This document shows, piece after piece, positions 9,386 to 18,475 of a stretch of 64,000 bases of DNA (its first letter is position 1; each line of letters starts with the position of its first letter). Origin of the DNA: Runella sp. GTDB lineage: Bacteria; Bacteroidota; Bacteroidia; Cytophagales; Spirosomataceae. A program made the position numbers and the translations under genes. The notes beneath the pieces are model-generated. The model was not told the DNA's origin. It saw only the letters and a list, made by a program, of their open reading frames with translations, and made no database searches. The stretch spans positions 33,331 to 97,330 of the forward strand of contig NZ_JAIXST010000304.1 in assembly GCF_027484545.1 (NCBI RefSeq), in the 5' to 3' direction.

Positions 9386-9889
9386 TTAAAGGATAATCCT
9401 ATTCTCTATTCTTAAAACATATCCTGTATCATTAAGAAATTGTTCCATACGTCTTATCTGGCTCTCCTTAAATTTAGGATGTTCACTATTGGCTATATAT
9501 GCTTTTTTTGTTGTGTATTCTCCCGCTTCATCTGAATCCCCAAAATTGCCAATTGTAGTACGTATTTGTTTTTCAGCATCTTTTACCCATGAATTCCCTA
9601 ATGCTCCTCTTTCTTTCAATTCAATAAAAATTATAACCCTGTCATAAATCAAAACACCATCGCAACGTTTATCCATAGTTCCATCTTCTCTACTAACAGC
9701 GATACAATTATCAATTGCAGTAAATATTACATGATTTCTGTCTTCGTTCACTACAACAGCAATCCATTTACTTCCATCAGACTCATCAATATATGCAGGA
9801 TTTTTAGCTGGATGCGGATCATCACAAAGCCCGAATAATTTTCTGTTAGAATGAGTTTTACAAACTTCAACTGCTAAATTAATGCTCAT
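9386..9889 (-). CDS. PD-(D/E)XK-nuclease-like protein, second gene of an ATPase/nuclease operon
   Basis: KRCDGVLIYDRVIIFIELKERG...AEKQIRTTI resembles a D...ExK...Q nuclease core; 4-nt overlap with upstream ATPase. Confidence 0.6.
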   Translation of the reverse strand: MSINLAVEVCKTHSNRKLFGLCDDPHPAKNPAYIDESDGSKWIAVVVNEDRNHVIFTAIDNCIAVSREDGTMDKRCDGVLIYDRVIIFIELKERGALGNSWVKDAEKQIRTTIGNFGDSDEAGEYTTKKAYIANSEHPKFKESQIRRMEQFLNDTGYVLRIENRIIL

Positions 9890-11136
9890 AAATTTTGTTG
9901 AATTTCCAATAATTGCGCAAATAGTTCATTCCCATCTCCAAGTCTTTCATTCAATTCGTTTTCATCTGATGGTAAACCATTATATGCTTCTAATTTTTTG
10001 ATACTTCCTTCTTTTTCATCCAATTCGTAAATAATTAAATCAATTGGCTTCACAGTTGATAATAATGGAACAATCTCATTTAATAATTTTAGATTTTTTT
10101 CCGTTTTAATCATTTCTGCCAGCATATTTGCCTTTACTGAAAGTGTTAAATAATTAATTAAATATGGACTATGTGTCGTCATAATTAATTTATTGGCTTC
10201 GTCCATATTATTAAACTCCAATAGGCTATTCAGTATTTTTTGTTGGGAAGTAGGAAATAGATTTTGTTCCGGTTCTTCAACTATATTGATAAAACATCTT
10301 TTGTTAAATCTTTTTGATATTGCAGATAACGCAACTCTTTTTTGTTCATCAGTTAGTTTGGCATCTTGAAATAAATTTGTAATTGCTTCGCTAAAACGTT
10401 TTAATTCAAAACTGCTCATAGATTCCTCCTTATCATATGTACCGCCTCTCGTCCTACTCTCGATTCTATTAGCTAAATATCTACTGACAAGGTATAGAGG
10501 AACCAATGATTGATACCCACTCGATGACTCGGTTAATCTTATTTTATAGCCTTCTCCCTTAATATTTATAATATCATTTAATTTATCATATTCTATATCT
10601 ACATTGTTAATAGGCAAACTTAAATTTCCTCTCATTTGATTTTTAGCATTATCAAATTCAGTAACAAATTCAACTAAAGATTCAGAGGAAAATTTCAAGA
10701 CGTCAGGTTTCCTTACAGTGCTTATAAAATTACGTTCTGCCGGTACATACATGATTTGAGGTAACAAATATTTCCCTGTTTTATTCTCATTAACAGTTAA
10801 ATTTCCTGCTTTATAAGCTATATGATAGGCTTCTCCCTGATATTCAATTTCTGTCTGGTAATCGCTGTTGCTGTCAGAAAAATAATTTTCAAGACGATGA
10901 TATTTACAATATACATTTTGAAATCGCTTTCGTTGGGTAAACCACTTTGAATTATAGTCTCCCCTCACTAAAGCTTTTTCAATCCAACTTAATGTTGAGA
11001 AGAGCTTTGCAATTGTGCTCTTGCCGCTTCCTTGATTGCCAATAAGTACCGTAACTTTATTAATATCAATCCATCCATCATTTTCTTGGTAACCGCCTTT
11101 TATTGGACCAAAATTTTTTATTCTAATTCTGCTCAT
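9886..11136 (-). CDS. AAA/ABC-type ATPase (AAA_15/OLD-like), candidate defence ATPase
   Basis: Walker A IGNQGSGKSTIAKL; signature-like LTESSSGYQSLVPL; Walker B CFINIVEEPEQNLFP; TTHSPYLINYL. Confidence 0.85.
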   Translation of the reverse strand: MSRIRIKNFGPIKGGYQENDGWIDINKVTVLIGNQGSGKSTIAKLFSTLSWIEKALVRGDYNSKWFTQRKRFQNVYCKYHRLENYFSDSNSDYQTEIEYQGEAYHIAYKAGNLTVNENKTGKYLLPQIMYVPAERNFISTVRKPDVLKFSSESLVEFVTEFDNAKNQMRGNLSLPINNVDIEYDKLNDIINIKGEGYKIRLTESSSGYQSLVPLYLVSRYLANRIESRTRGGTYDKEESMSSFELKRFSEAITNLFQDAKLTDEQKRVALSAISKRFNKRCFINIVEEPEQNLFPTSQQKILNSLLEFNNMDEANKLIMTTHSPYLINYLTLSVKANMLAEMIKTEKNLKLLNEIVPLLSTVKPIDLIIYELDEKEGSIKKLEAYNGLPSDENELNERLGDGNELFAQLLEIQQNL

Positions 11137-11453
11137 TTTATTCTAAGAATTTTAAGACCAAAATTTGTTATAATGCTTCCCAGAATTTAGGCAGGCACAA
11201 TAAATTGGAGATTGCTGTCTAAAACAAACACAAAAATGGGAAAAACCAACATGTGAGTTTTAGTTCAGATTTTAAGACAAATGTAGCGACTATCAAAGAA
11301 CAACAAAATTCTAAGTTAGCTTCCAAATATGAATTGTATTGCTACAGCGAAACCTCCGACTCAAATTACTGAATGTAAAAGCAACTCTTAGCATCAGCAA
11401 GTCAGGTGTAATCTCAGCCATATTTAGCGTTTTGAAACAATAATTTGAAGATG

Positions 11454-11525
11454 TGACCTCGACGGGAATCGAACCCGTATCAAGCGTTTAGGAAACGCTT
11501 ATTCTATCCGTTGAACTACGAAGTC
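11454..11525 (-). tRNA. tRNA-Arg (anticodon CCT)
   Basis: GACTTCG..GTTC..GAAT..AGCGT-TTCCTAA-ACGCT..ACGGG-TTCGATT-CCCGT..CGAGGTC-A folds to a full cloverleaf; no encoded CCA. Confidence 0.9.
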
Positions 11526-11546
11526 TATTTTTTACATTGGTCAGCC

Positions 11547-11605
11547 GTCGTATCAAGCGTTTGGAAAATGCTTATCGGGCGGCGTTCCATTGAATTACGA
11601 AATCT
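11547..11605 (-). other. Degenerate partial copy of tRNA-Arg (pseudo-tRNA)
   Basis: cgtatcaagcgttt-ggaaaatgctta...gttccattgaattacgaaatct aligns with cgtatcaagcgtttaggaaacgctta...atccgttgaactacgaagtct of the adjacent tRNA; T-arm missing. Confidence 0.65.
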
Positions 11606-11628
11606 GAATTTGTGCAAATTTCTGAAAA

Positions 11629-12879
11629 CTATTCCGCAATATCAAAGTTGGGCGGCATTCCGTCGAAGAAATTCATCTTGGTCCAATTTGGATAGATTTG
11701 GAAGTGTTTGGTCTTCACCAATTCAAAGAGCGTAGCCCGTAATTCTTCCAAATTTTCCTTGTTTTCAGCAGAAATAAAGACAACATGGTCAGATTTGCCG
11801 GTCAGGTAGCTCTTCTTCAATTTGGCCAATACCATTTCTTTGGTTTGCTCAATGATGATTTCGCCTTCGGGCGTCTCAATCACCTCGTCAAAATCTGCCG
11901 CTTTGGGATGATAGGCGTCTATTTTGTTGAAAACCAAGATGGTAGGCTTGTCGGCGGCTTTGATTTCGGTCAAAGTTTGGTTGACAATCTCAATTTGCTC
12001 CTCAAAAGAAGGGTGCGAAATGTCCACCACGTGCAACAAAATATCCGCTTCGCGTACTTCGTCCAATGTAGATTTAAACGACTCAATGAGCGTAGTGGGC
12101 AGCTTACGAATAAACCCAACGGTATCAGTCAGCAAAAACGGAATGTTTTCCAGTACCATTTTGCGCACGGTAGAATCCACGGTGGCAAAGAGTTTATTCT
12201 CGGCAAAAACGTCCACTTTGGCCAAGCGTCGCATGAGGGTGGATTTGCCCACGTTGGTATAGCCCACCAAAGCTACGCGTACCAAACGGTCACGTTCTTT
12301 GCGGCGGGTCACGCTTTGTTTGTCAATTTTTTCGAGTTTTTCCTTCAAAAAAGCAATCCGATCCTGCACGATACGACGGTCAGTTTCCAACTCTTTTTCC
12401 CCCGGACCGCGCATCCCGACGCCCCCTTTTTGGCGGCTCAAGTGGGTCCACATACGGGTAAGGCGAGGGTAAATGTATTGATATTGAGCTAATTCCACTT
12501 GAGTTTTGGCCTGTGCGCTTTGAGCCCGCATCACAAAAATGTCAAGTATCAATAAACTGCGGTCGAGTACTTTTATATCTTTAAACTCCGCCTCCAGGTT
12601 GCGCACCTGCGAGGGGATGAGTTCGTCATCAAAAATAATCATGTCCACGGGATTGTCAGTCACGAAAATTTTGATGTCTTCGAGTCTTCCTTTGCCCACA
12701 AACGTCCGATTATCAGGATATTCGAGTTTTTGAGTAAATGTCTTTACGGTCTGTACACCCAGCGTAGCGGCCAAAAAAGCCAACTCTTCCAAGTATTCTT
12801 TGGTTTGTGCAGCGGTCTGCCGTTGAGTAGTAACGGCGACCAACACGGCTGTTTCCTGTTTTTTTGCGGTTGAATTCAT
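11629..12879 (-). CDS. hflX: GTPase HflX
   Basis: ALVGYTNVGKSTLMRRL, GGVGMRGPGEKELETDRR, DTVGFIRKLPTTLIESFKSTLDE. Confidence 0.95.
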   Translation of the reverse strand: MNSTAKKQETAVLVAVTTQRQTAAQTKEYLEELAFLAATLGVQTVKTFTQKLEYPDNRTFVGKGRLEDIKIFVTDNPVDMIIFDDELIPSQVRNLEAEFKDIKVLDRSLLILDIFVMRAQSAQAKTQVELAQYQYIYPRLTRMWTHLSRQKGGVGMRGPGEKELETDRRIVQDRIAFLKEKLEKIDKQSVTRRKERDRLVRVALVGYTNVGKSTLMRRLAKVDVFAENKLFATVDSTVRKMVLENIPFLLTDTVGFIRKLPTTLIESFKSTLDEVREADILLHVVDISHPSFEEQIEIVNQTLTEIKAADKPTILVFNKIDAYHPKAADFDEVIETPEGEIIIEQTKEMVLAKLKKSYLTGKSDHVVFISAENKENLEELRATLFELVKTKHFQIYPNWTKMNFFDGMPPNFDIAE

Positions 12880-13040
12880 TTACGATTCCGTCCCGAATTC
12901 ATTCGGGATTAATAGTTAACCGTTATTGGTTAAACGGGTATAGATAACGGCGTTGATTTTCAGAAAGTTTCTTGATTTATGACGAAGTTAAAGCTTTAAC
13001 TTGATTTTTTGTAATTTGTCGTGCTGAAAGTGTCTAAAGA

Positions 13041-13889
13041 GTGTTCATGGGTCAGGATAACAACCGGTTTTATATGCTTCGTTTTTTTAAATATGTTCTT
13101 CTTACCTATTTTGTATCTACACTGCTGATTTGGGCGTTTCATCCTTTCGCTTTATTTCGACCCACAACCTTAGCCGCCGATTACGAATATCGCTTTGCCT
13201 TGCCGTTTCGGGAAATCAATTTTGAACGCGAAAAAGGCGTAAAATTGAATGCCCTGTGGTTTAGCAAAGACAGTAATTCACTTTCTCAAAAGGGGCCGGT
13301 CGTGTTGTTTTTTCACGGAAATCGCGACAATTTGGCTCGGTGGGGCCGTGAATATGCCGAACGATTTACGAGCAGGGGCTACAACGTGTTGATGTACGAC
13401 TATCGCGGTTACGGCAAAAGCACTGGCGAGCGCTCCGAAGCCACCCTTCATCGGGATGCACAGCACCTGTATGATTTCCTGAAAAAACAGTTTTCAGAAG
13501 ACTCTATTGTGGTGTATGGTTATTCGTTGGGAACAGGAATGGCGTCGCGCATTGCGGCCAATAACCGTCCTAAATTGCTGATTTTAGAGGCGCCTTACGC
13601 CAGTATGCCAACGTTGGGGCGCACTCAATTGCCGATTTTTCCGTATGAATGGCTCACGCGCTACAAGTTCAGAACGGATAGCTGTTTTGCGCATATTCAT
13701 TGCCCTATCCATCTTTTTCACGGTACCAAAGACATTACAGTTCCTTACAAAAACAGCCTTCTTCTTTTGTCAACTCCGGCACCTGAAAGTCCTGCCAAAG
13801 TGAAGTTAACCACCATTCCCGGCGGGCATCATTTGTACCTGAACAGTTCGCCAATTTATCGTTCAGCGTTGGATAGTTTGCTGAAGTAA
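13041..13889 (+). CDS. Alpha/beta hydrolase (serine aminopeptidase-like)
   Basis: VVLFFHGNRDNLARW, YDYRGYGKSTG, VVYGYSLGTGMAS, LFHGTKDITVPY. Confidence 0.9.
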   Translation: MFMGQDNNRFYMLRFFKYVLLTYFVSTLLIWAFHPFALFRPTTLAADYEYRFALPFREINFEREKGVKLNALWFSKDSNSLSQKGPVVLFFHGNRDNLARWGREYAERFTSRGYNVLMYDYRGYGKSTGERSEATLHRDAQHLYDFLKKQFSEDSIVVYGYSLGTGMASRIAANNRPKLLILEAPYASMPTLGRTQLPIFPYEWLTRYKFRTDSCFAHIHCPIHLFHGTKDITVPYKNSLLLLSTPAPESPAKVKLTTIPGGHHLYLNSSPIYRSALDSLLK

Positions 13890-13963
13890 AAATAGTAACA
13901 GGAAAAGCTGCATAGCAGCGCAATAATTGTAGCAAAGAAATGTACACCCGAACAAGCCACTAA

Positions 13964-14020
13964 AGGTGCAGCGCACCGAAATAACTACACCTGAAATAGC
14001 TATTTCGGTGCGCTGCACCT
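13964..14020. repeat. Perfect 20-bp inverted repeat (MITE/REP-like)
   Basis: aggtgcagcgcaccgaaata (13964-13983) and tatttcggtgcgctgcacct (14001-14020); outer near-arms caataattgtagca / tgctacaactatt. Confidence 0.85.
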
Positions 14021-14081
14021 ATTTGCTTGTTGATTTTAATTCTGCTGCTACAACTATTTTGGTACTACGTACCTGATTACC

Positions 14082-16187
14082 TTACAATTTTTTCTCAAAA
14101 AAGGCGGCAATGGCTTTGTTTACTTTGACTTGGTTGGCGTGCATCATAAAATGGTGCGTATCATCCACGATCACCATCGTTTCCATAGGCACCCCCAATT
14201 CTTCCAAACGACGAACCAAGTCGGTGCTTTGGCTGAACCGTACGTTGCGGTCGTCGTCGCCGTGAATAAAGAGCACGGGCGATTTCCACGTATTGACGTA
14301 GGCCACGGGGGAAGATTTCCAGGCTACTTCCAACGCACGATCCGCATCGGGAGCGCGTTCGTATTGGTCGGGGAGGACGAGGCTGCGGGCGCGCTCGACG
14401 GTGCGGTCGTGTACACCGTGAATGTCAACCCCCACGGCAAACAGTTTTGAATCACGCCCCAACGCAAGAGCAGTTAGAAAGCCGCCGTAAGAGCCGCCGT
14501 AAATACCGATTCGCTTGGGGTCTATTTGGCTTTGTTTAGCCAACCATTCGCCCGCCGCTTTGATATCCAAGTACTCGGATGCACCGTTTGAACCCCCGTT
14601 TTTGGCGTTGTGAAATTCATAACCGTACCCAATTCCCAAGCGGTAGTTGACCGAAAGGACTACAAAACCACGACTCGCCAAGTATTGGTTCATGGCGTAT
14701 GCATTGGCATAATAATCGGAATAATTCCACCCCAACAGCATTTGGCGAGGTGGCCCGCCGTGTACGTAAATGATGGCTGGTTTTTTGGCCGATCCGCCCG
14801 CTTTTTCAAAGAGTTGGCAATGCACCGTCACTCCGTCCGACGATTTGAACACGACCTGTTTGGGCGTTACTAAATCGGCTGCGGGATAGTTGGCAGGTAA
14901 ACGGTCCGTAGCCAGTAACTTGATTGTGCCGCCATTGGCTGGCATTACGCAGGGGAGGGGAGGGCGTTGTGCCGTCGCACTCACAAATGCTAAGGTCTGT
15001 CCATCGCCAGTAAGAACAGGAAACCACTCCAAACCTGCGCCGGGAGTCATGACCTTCATATCTGCTTGACTTACCGAGACTTTGACGACGTGGCGCCGGT
15101 CAATATCCAACGGGTCAGTGCCGGCATTGGCGGCAAAAACTAATGATTTACCGTCGGCGCTCAGTTGGATATGTTCACACATAAAATTGCCCGGAGTGAG
15201 CAATAAAGGTTTGCCGCCCTGCTCGGTCAACGAATACAAATGAGGCCATCCGTCTTGGTAGGAAAGAAAAACGATGCGGTCGGCGGCCCAGTGTAAGTTG
15301 GTGCCGCCGTGCGTATTGGGCACCGACCCACTCAGTGTTTTTGGGGCTGTCCAGAGCGTTTTTGCCTGCCCGGTGCTAACCTCTGCCGTGACAATCGACC
15401 ACGGAATGTGTTTTCTAACGAGGATAGAATCGGGTTTGCCTCCTAAGCCATTTGCCCGAACAAAAACCAATTTCTTTCCATCGGGTGACCACCTCGGCGA
15501 ACTGTCACGCTTGTACTGAGGGTCTATCCAACTAATTGGGGTCTTGGCATCGGTGAAAACTCCAATAAAACTGTGGTCAACGCGGTTGGATTGGAATGCC
15601 AAACGACTTCCATCGGGTGACCAAACGGGCGAGCCATTGGTGCCCCGGGCCGAAAACAGCATCACGGGCGATGCCGAGCCGTCGATGGGAGCCGTGTAGA
15701 TTTGTCCGCCTTTTGCAAAGGCCACTTTATCGCTTTTGGGTGAAATGACCGGTTCTTCTCCCTCTCCCAGCGCTTTGGGCTCACCACCCGAAAAAGGAAC
15801 GGCCCAGATCTGTACTTTGGGAGGGGTCGGGCTGAAGGTAGGATTGACAGGCAGTTCATCACCCCAATTGGAGCCATGGTCACCGCCCCGCACGTAAATC
15901 ACCCACTTTCCATCCGGCGAAAGCGCAACGCTGCTCAATTCCTGACCGTCGTCTTGTACATAATTGGTCAGGCGGCGGGCGCTGAAATCGGGTCCTTCGG
16001 CTACGTAGATGTTGCGTTGTCCCTGCTCGTTGAAAGCCCACGCAATGCGGGAGCCAGTGGCTGCGGCGGTGAGTTCGTTGGGAAAAGGATACGATTTAAC
16101 GACGTCTAAATTGAGTCCTGTTTGGGACCGGGCCATTGTAATGAAAACGGAAAATAAGAGAAAGGTCAGGTGTAGACGAAATTTCAT
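14082..16187 (-). CDS. S9 family peptidase (prolyl oligopeptidase/DPP-like) with WD40-like propeller
   Basis: Signal peptide, SPDGKWVIYVRGG, PAIIYVHGGPPRQM, IGIYGGSYGGFLTALALG, HGDDDRNVRF, DDTHHF. Confidence 0.93.
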   Translation of the reverse strand: MKFRLHLTFLLFSVFITMARSQTGLNLDVVKSYPFPNELTAAATGSRIAWAFNEQGQRNIYVAEGPDFSARRLTNYVQDDGQELSSVALSPDGKWVIYVRGGDHGSNWGDELPVNPTFSPTPPKVQIWAVPFSGGEPKALGEGEEPVISPKSDKVAFAKGGQIYTAPIDGSASPVMLFSARGTNGSPVWSPDGSRLAFQSNRVDHSFIGVFTDAKTPISWIDPQYKRDSSPRWSPDGKKLVFVRANGLGGKPDSILVRKHIPWSIVTAEVSTGQAKTLWTAPKTLSGSVPNTHGGTNLHWAADRIVFLSYQDGWPHLYSLTEQGGKPLLLTPGNFMCEHIQLSADGKSLVFAANAGTDPLDIDRRHVVKVSVSQADMKVMTPGAGLEWFPVLTGDGQTLAFVSATAQRPPLPCVMPANGGTIKLLATDRLPANYPAADLVTPKQVVFKSSDGVTVHCQLFEKAGGSAKKPAIIYVHGGPPRQMLLGWNYSDYYANAYAMNQYLASRGFVVLSVNYRLGIGYGYEFHNAKNGGSNGASEYLDIKAAGEWLAKQSQIDPKRIGIYGGSYGGFLTALALGRDSKLFAVGVDIHGVHDRTVERARSLVLPDQYERAPDADRALEVAWKSSPVAYVNTWKSPVLFIHGDDDRNVRFSQSTDLVRRLEELGVPMETMVIVDDTHHFMMHANQVKVNKAIAAFFEKKL

Positions 16188-16317
16188 AGAGTTAGGATTT
16201 AGTAGAATCCAAACTTACTAAAAAACACTGTTTTGAAGAAGATAATTAGAGGCTTTAACCTCGCAAGCAATAAGAATTTGCATAAATTTCTGAATTTAGC
16301 GGTTTAATCGCTGACGT

Positions 16318-17394
16318 ATGCCAATTCCTCTTTCTCCTGACCTGGCCCCTATTACCCGACATGCGCGGGCCATGTATAGCTCACGCCTGCTGATTGCGGC
16401 CGTGCATCACCTGAATGTCTTTGAGTCTCTCATAGGCGGGCCTCTTTCCTTCGCTGATTTACAGCAGCGTCTTGGACTTCGGGAACGTCCGGCCATGGTG
16501 CTGTTTCCAGCACTGTGTGCGATGCAGCTATTGGCTTATGATTCGGACGGAAAACTTCACCTGACTGTCATAGGACGACATCTGACGCGCGGAGCTACCC
16601 CAACGCTCATGGATTATGTGGGTTTGGAAAAGAATGATCCCGGTGTCATTGAAATGGCCGAGCGGCTTCGTAACGATGGGCTGCCACAACCGGAACCCAC
16701 GGGAATTGCCTATGTAAAAGAAGGCGATGTGCCTTCTCCGATGGATGATCCGGAAGTCGCTCGTTTTCTGACCATGGCCTTGGCTGGTCGGGCACAGTGT
16801 TTAGCACCTTTGGTAGCCGAAAAGCTTCCCAAACACAGCGGTCATTTGCTGGATGTAGCTGGTGGAACAGGCTACTTTACCTACGAGTGGTTATTGGTAA
16901 ATCCTCAGGCAACTGCCACTGTATTCGATCGCCCGGCGGTGTTGACCGTGGCGAAAGAAGTATTGGAAACTTTTTGTCAAAGCGGCCTACCCCGGGCAGT
17001 CAGTGTAAAGGAAAGGGTACAATTTATGCCGGGTGATATGTTAGCGGATGAATTGCCGCAGACCGACCTGCTTCTGGCAGCCAGTTTGTTTCATGATTGG
17101 CCTACGGAAACCTGTCAGGTGCTTGCTCATCGTTTTGCCGCTTCTCTTCGACCGGAAGGCGAGTTGTGGATTCACGATGCCTTTCTAAACGATGAGTTGG
17201 ATGGGCCGTTGGCCGTGACGGATTATTCAGCGCAGTTGTTTTGGGTAACCAAAGGCCGTGCTTACGGCCGCTGGGAATATCGACAATTATTGCACAATGC
17301 AGGCTTGATTCCCTCCCTTGATTCTTTTTCTACACAGATGGATTATGGGCTTATTTGGGCAAAAAAGCCACATAAAGCTGAAATTAATAAGTAG
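16318..17394 (+). CDS. SAM-dependent O-methyltransferase (acetylserotonin OMT-like, dimerisation domain plus Rossmann)
   Basis: LLDVAGGTGYFTYEWL, LLLAASLFHDWPTETCQ, ELWIHDAFLNDE. Confidence 0.88.
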   Translation: MPIPLSPDLAPITRHARAMYSSRLLIAAVHHLNVFESLIGGPLSFADLQQRLGLRERPAMVLFPALCAMQLLAYDSDGKLHLTVIGRHLTRGATPTLMDYVGLEKNDPGVIEMAERLRNDGLPQPEPTGIAYVKEGDVPSPMDDPEVARFLTMALAGRAQCLAPLVAEKLPKHSGHLLDVAGGTGYFTYEWLLVNPQATATVFDRPAVLTVAKEVLETFCQSGLPRAVSVKERVQFMPGDMLADELPQTDLLLAASLFHDWPTETCQVLAHRFAASLRPEGELWIHDAFLNDELDGPLAVTDYSAQLFWVTKGRAYGRWEYRQLLHNAGLIPSLDSFSTQMDYGLIWAKKPHKAEINK

Positions 17395-17532
17395 GTAATT
17401 TGAATGAAAGTGAATGGAATGGAAACAATCGTGCAAGGAGTCAGTCAATGATTGCGATTAAAATGTATGACAAAATTCTCTTTTTGCAAATCTCAAAACC
17501 CTTCCTAACTTGCAACCTCTTACCTAAAACCT

Positions 17533-18468
17533 ATGATGAATCGAAAATACGCTTTAGTCGCTGTGGGTGAACTGCTTGCGGACTTAATTGGAACTGAATT
17601 TACGCAAAATCTTTCAGATACAGAAATCTTCAGACGTTTTCAGGGCGGGAGTCCCGCCAATCTCGCGGCTAATATGGCACGCTTGGGAAATAATACTGCG
17701 TTGGTAGCCTGTGTCGGGAATGATAATGTAGGAGCGTATTTGGTCGAAAAAGTAGCGGAAACAGGTGTTGATACTACTTTTATTGCCCAGGACACTTCTG
17801 CCCCAACTAGTATTGTACTCGTATCACGCACCAAAGGAACACCTGATTTTATTGCCTATCGAACGGCCGACCGGATGATTCAATCCGAGCATATTTCCGA
17901 TGACTTACTTCAAAATGCATCCTTTTTTCATACGACCTGTTTTGCACTGAGTCAGGAACCTGCTCAAACTGCCATTGTAGAGGCCGCTTCGCGGGCACAA
18001 ACTGCCGGCTGTATTGTAAGTTTGGATGCCAATTATGCACCTTCCATCTGGCCTGATCGCAGTCAAGCGCAACAGGTTATCAGGAATTATTGCCAAAATG
18101 GGGCTTTTGTGAAACTAAGCGAAGATGATGCCGAACGAATTTTCGGAGAGGCTCTAACCAATGAGGAAGTTATTGCTGCTTTCCACGAAATGGGCGCGAA
18201 ATTGGTTTGCTTAACTTTGGGGGGCAAAGGCAGTATTGTTTCGTCGAATTACGGAAAAGACTGTGTAGAAATTGCGGGCCGTCCTATTGAGGTCAAAGAC
18301 GCGACGGGCGCCGGGGATTCGTATTGGGCAGGATTTCTGACAGCTTGGTTAGATGGCAAATCACCTGCTGAATGTGCGCAGGCGGGTGCCAATATTGCAG
18401 CGTTGAAAATCAGCACAATCGGGCCTCTGCCTGCCAAAGTGGATAAAGCTATTTTGTATAATCCGTGA
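17533..18468 (+). CDS. PfkB-family carbohydrate kinase (fructokinase-like)
   Basis: GGSPANLAANMARLGNN, VSLDANYAPSIWP, DATGAGDSYWAGFLTAWL. Confidence 0.92.
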   Translation: MMNRKYALVAVGELLADLIGTEFTQNLSDTEIFRRFQGGSPANLAANMARLGNNTALVACVGNDNVGAYLVEKVAETGVDTTFIAQDTSAPTSIVLVSRTKGTPDFIAYRTADRMIQSEHISDDLLQNASFFHTTCFALSQEPAQTAIVEAASRAQTAGCIVSLDANYAPSIWPDRSQAQQVIRNYCQNGAFVKLSEDDAERIFGEALTNEEVIAAFHEMGAKLVCLTLGGKGSIVSSNYGKDCVEIAGRPIEVKDATGAGDSYWAGFLTAWLDGKSPAECAQAGANIAALKISTIGPLPAKVDKAILYNP

Positions 18469-18475
18469 ATCAGAT

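Noticed and set aside
9143-11454. ATPase/nuclease block as a complete tRNA-Arg-integrated island
   Set aside because: No duplicate of the tRNA-Arg 3' end and no integrase found near 9.1-9.4 kb, so only proximity is supported
11511-11735. Plus-strand 74-aa ORF over the tRNA and pseudo-tRNA
   Set aside because: Overlaps the tRNA, the degenerate tRNA and the hflX 3' end; no protein features
11785-12492. Plus-strand 235-aa ORF opposite hflX
   Set aside because: Antisense to a fully convincing HflX; no family motif; typical shadow ORF
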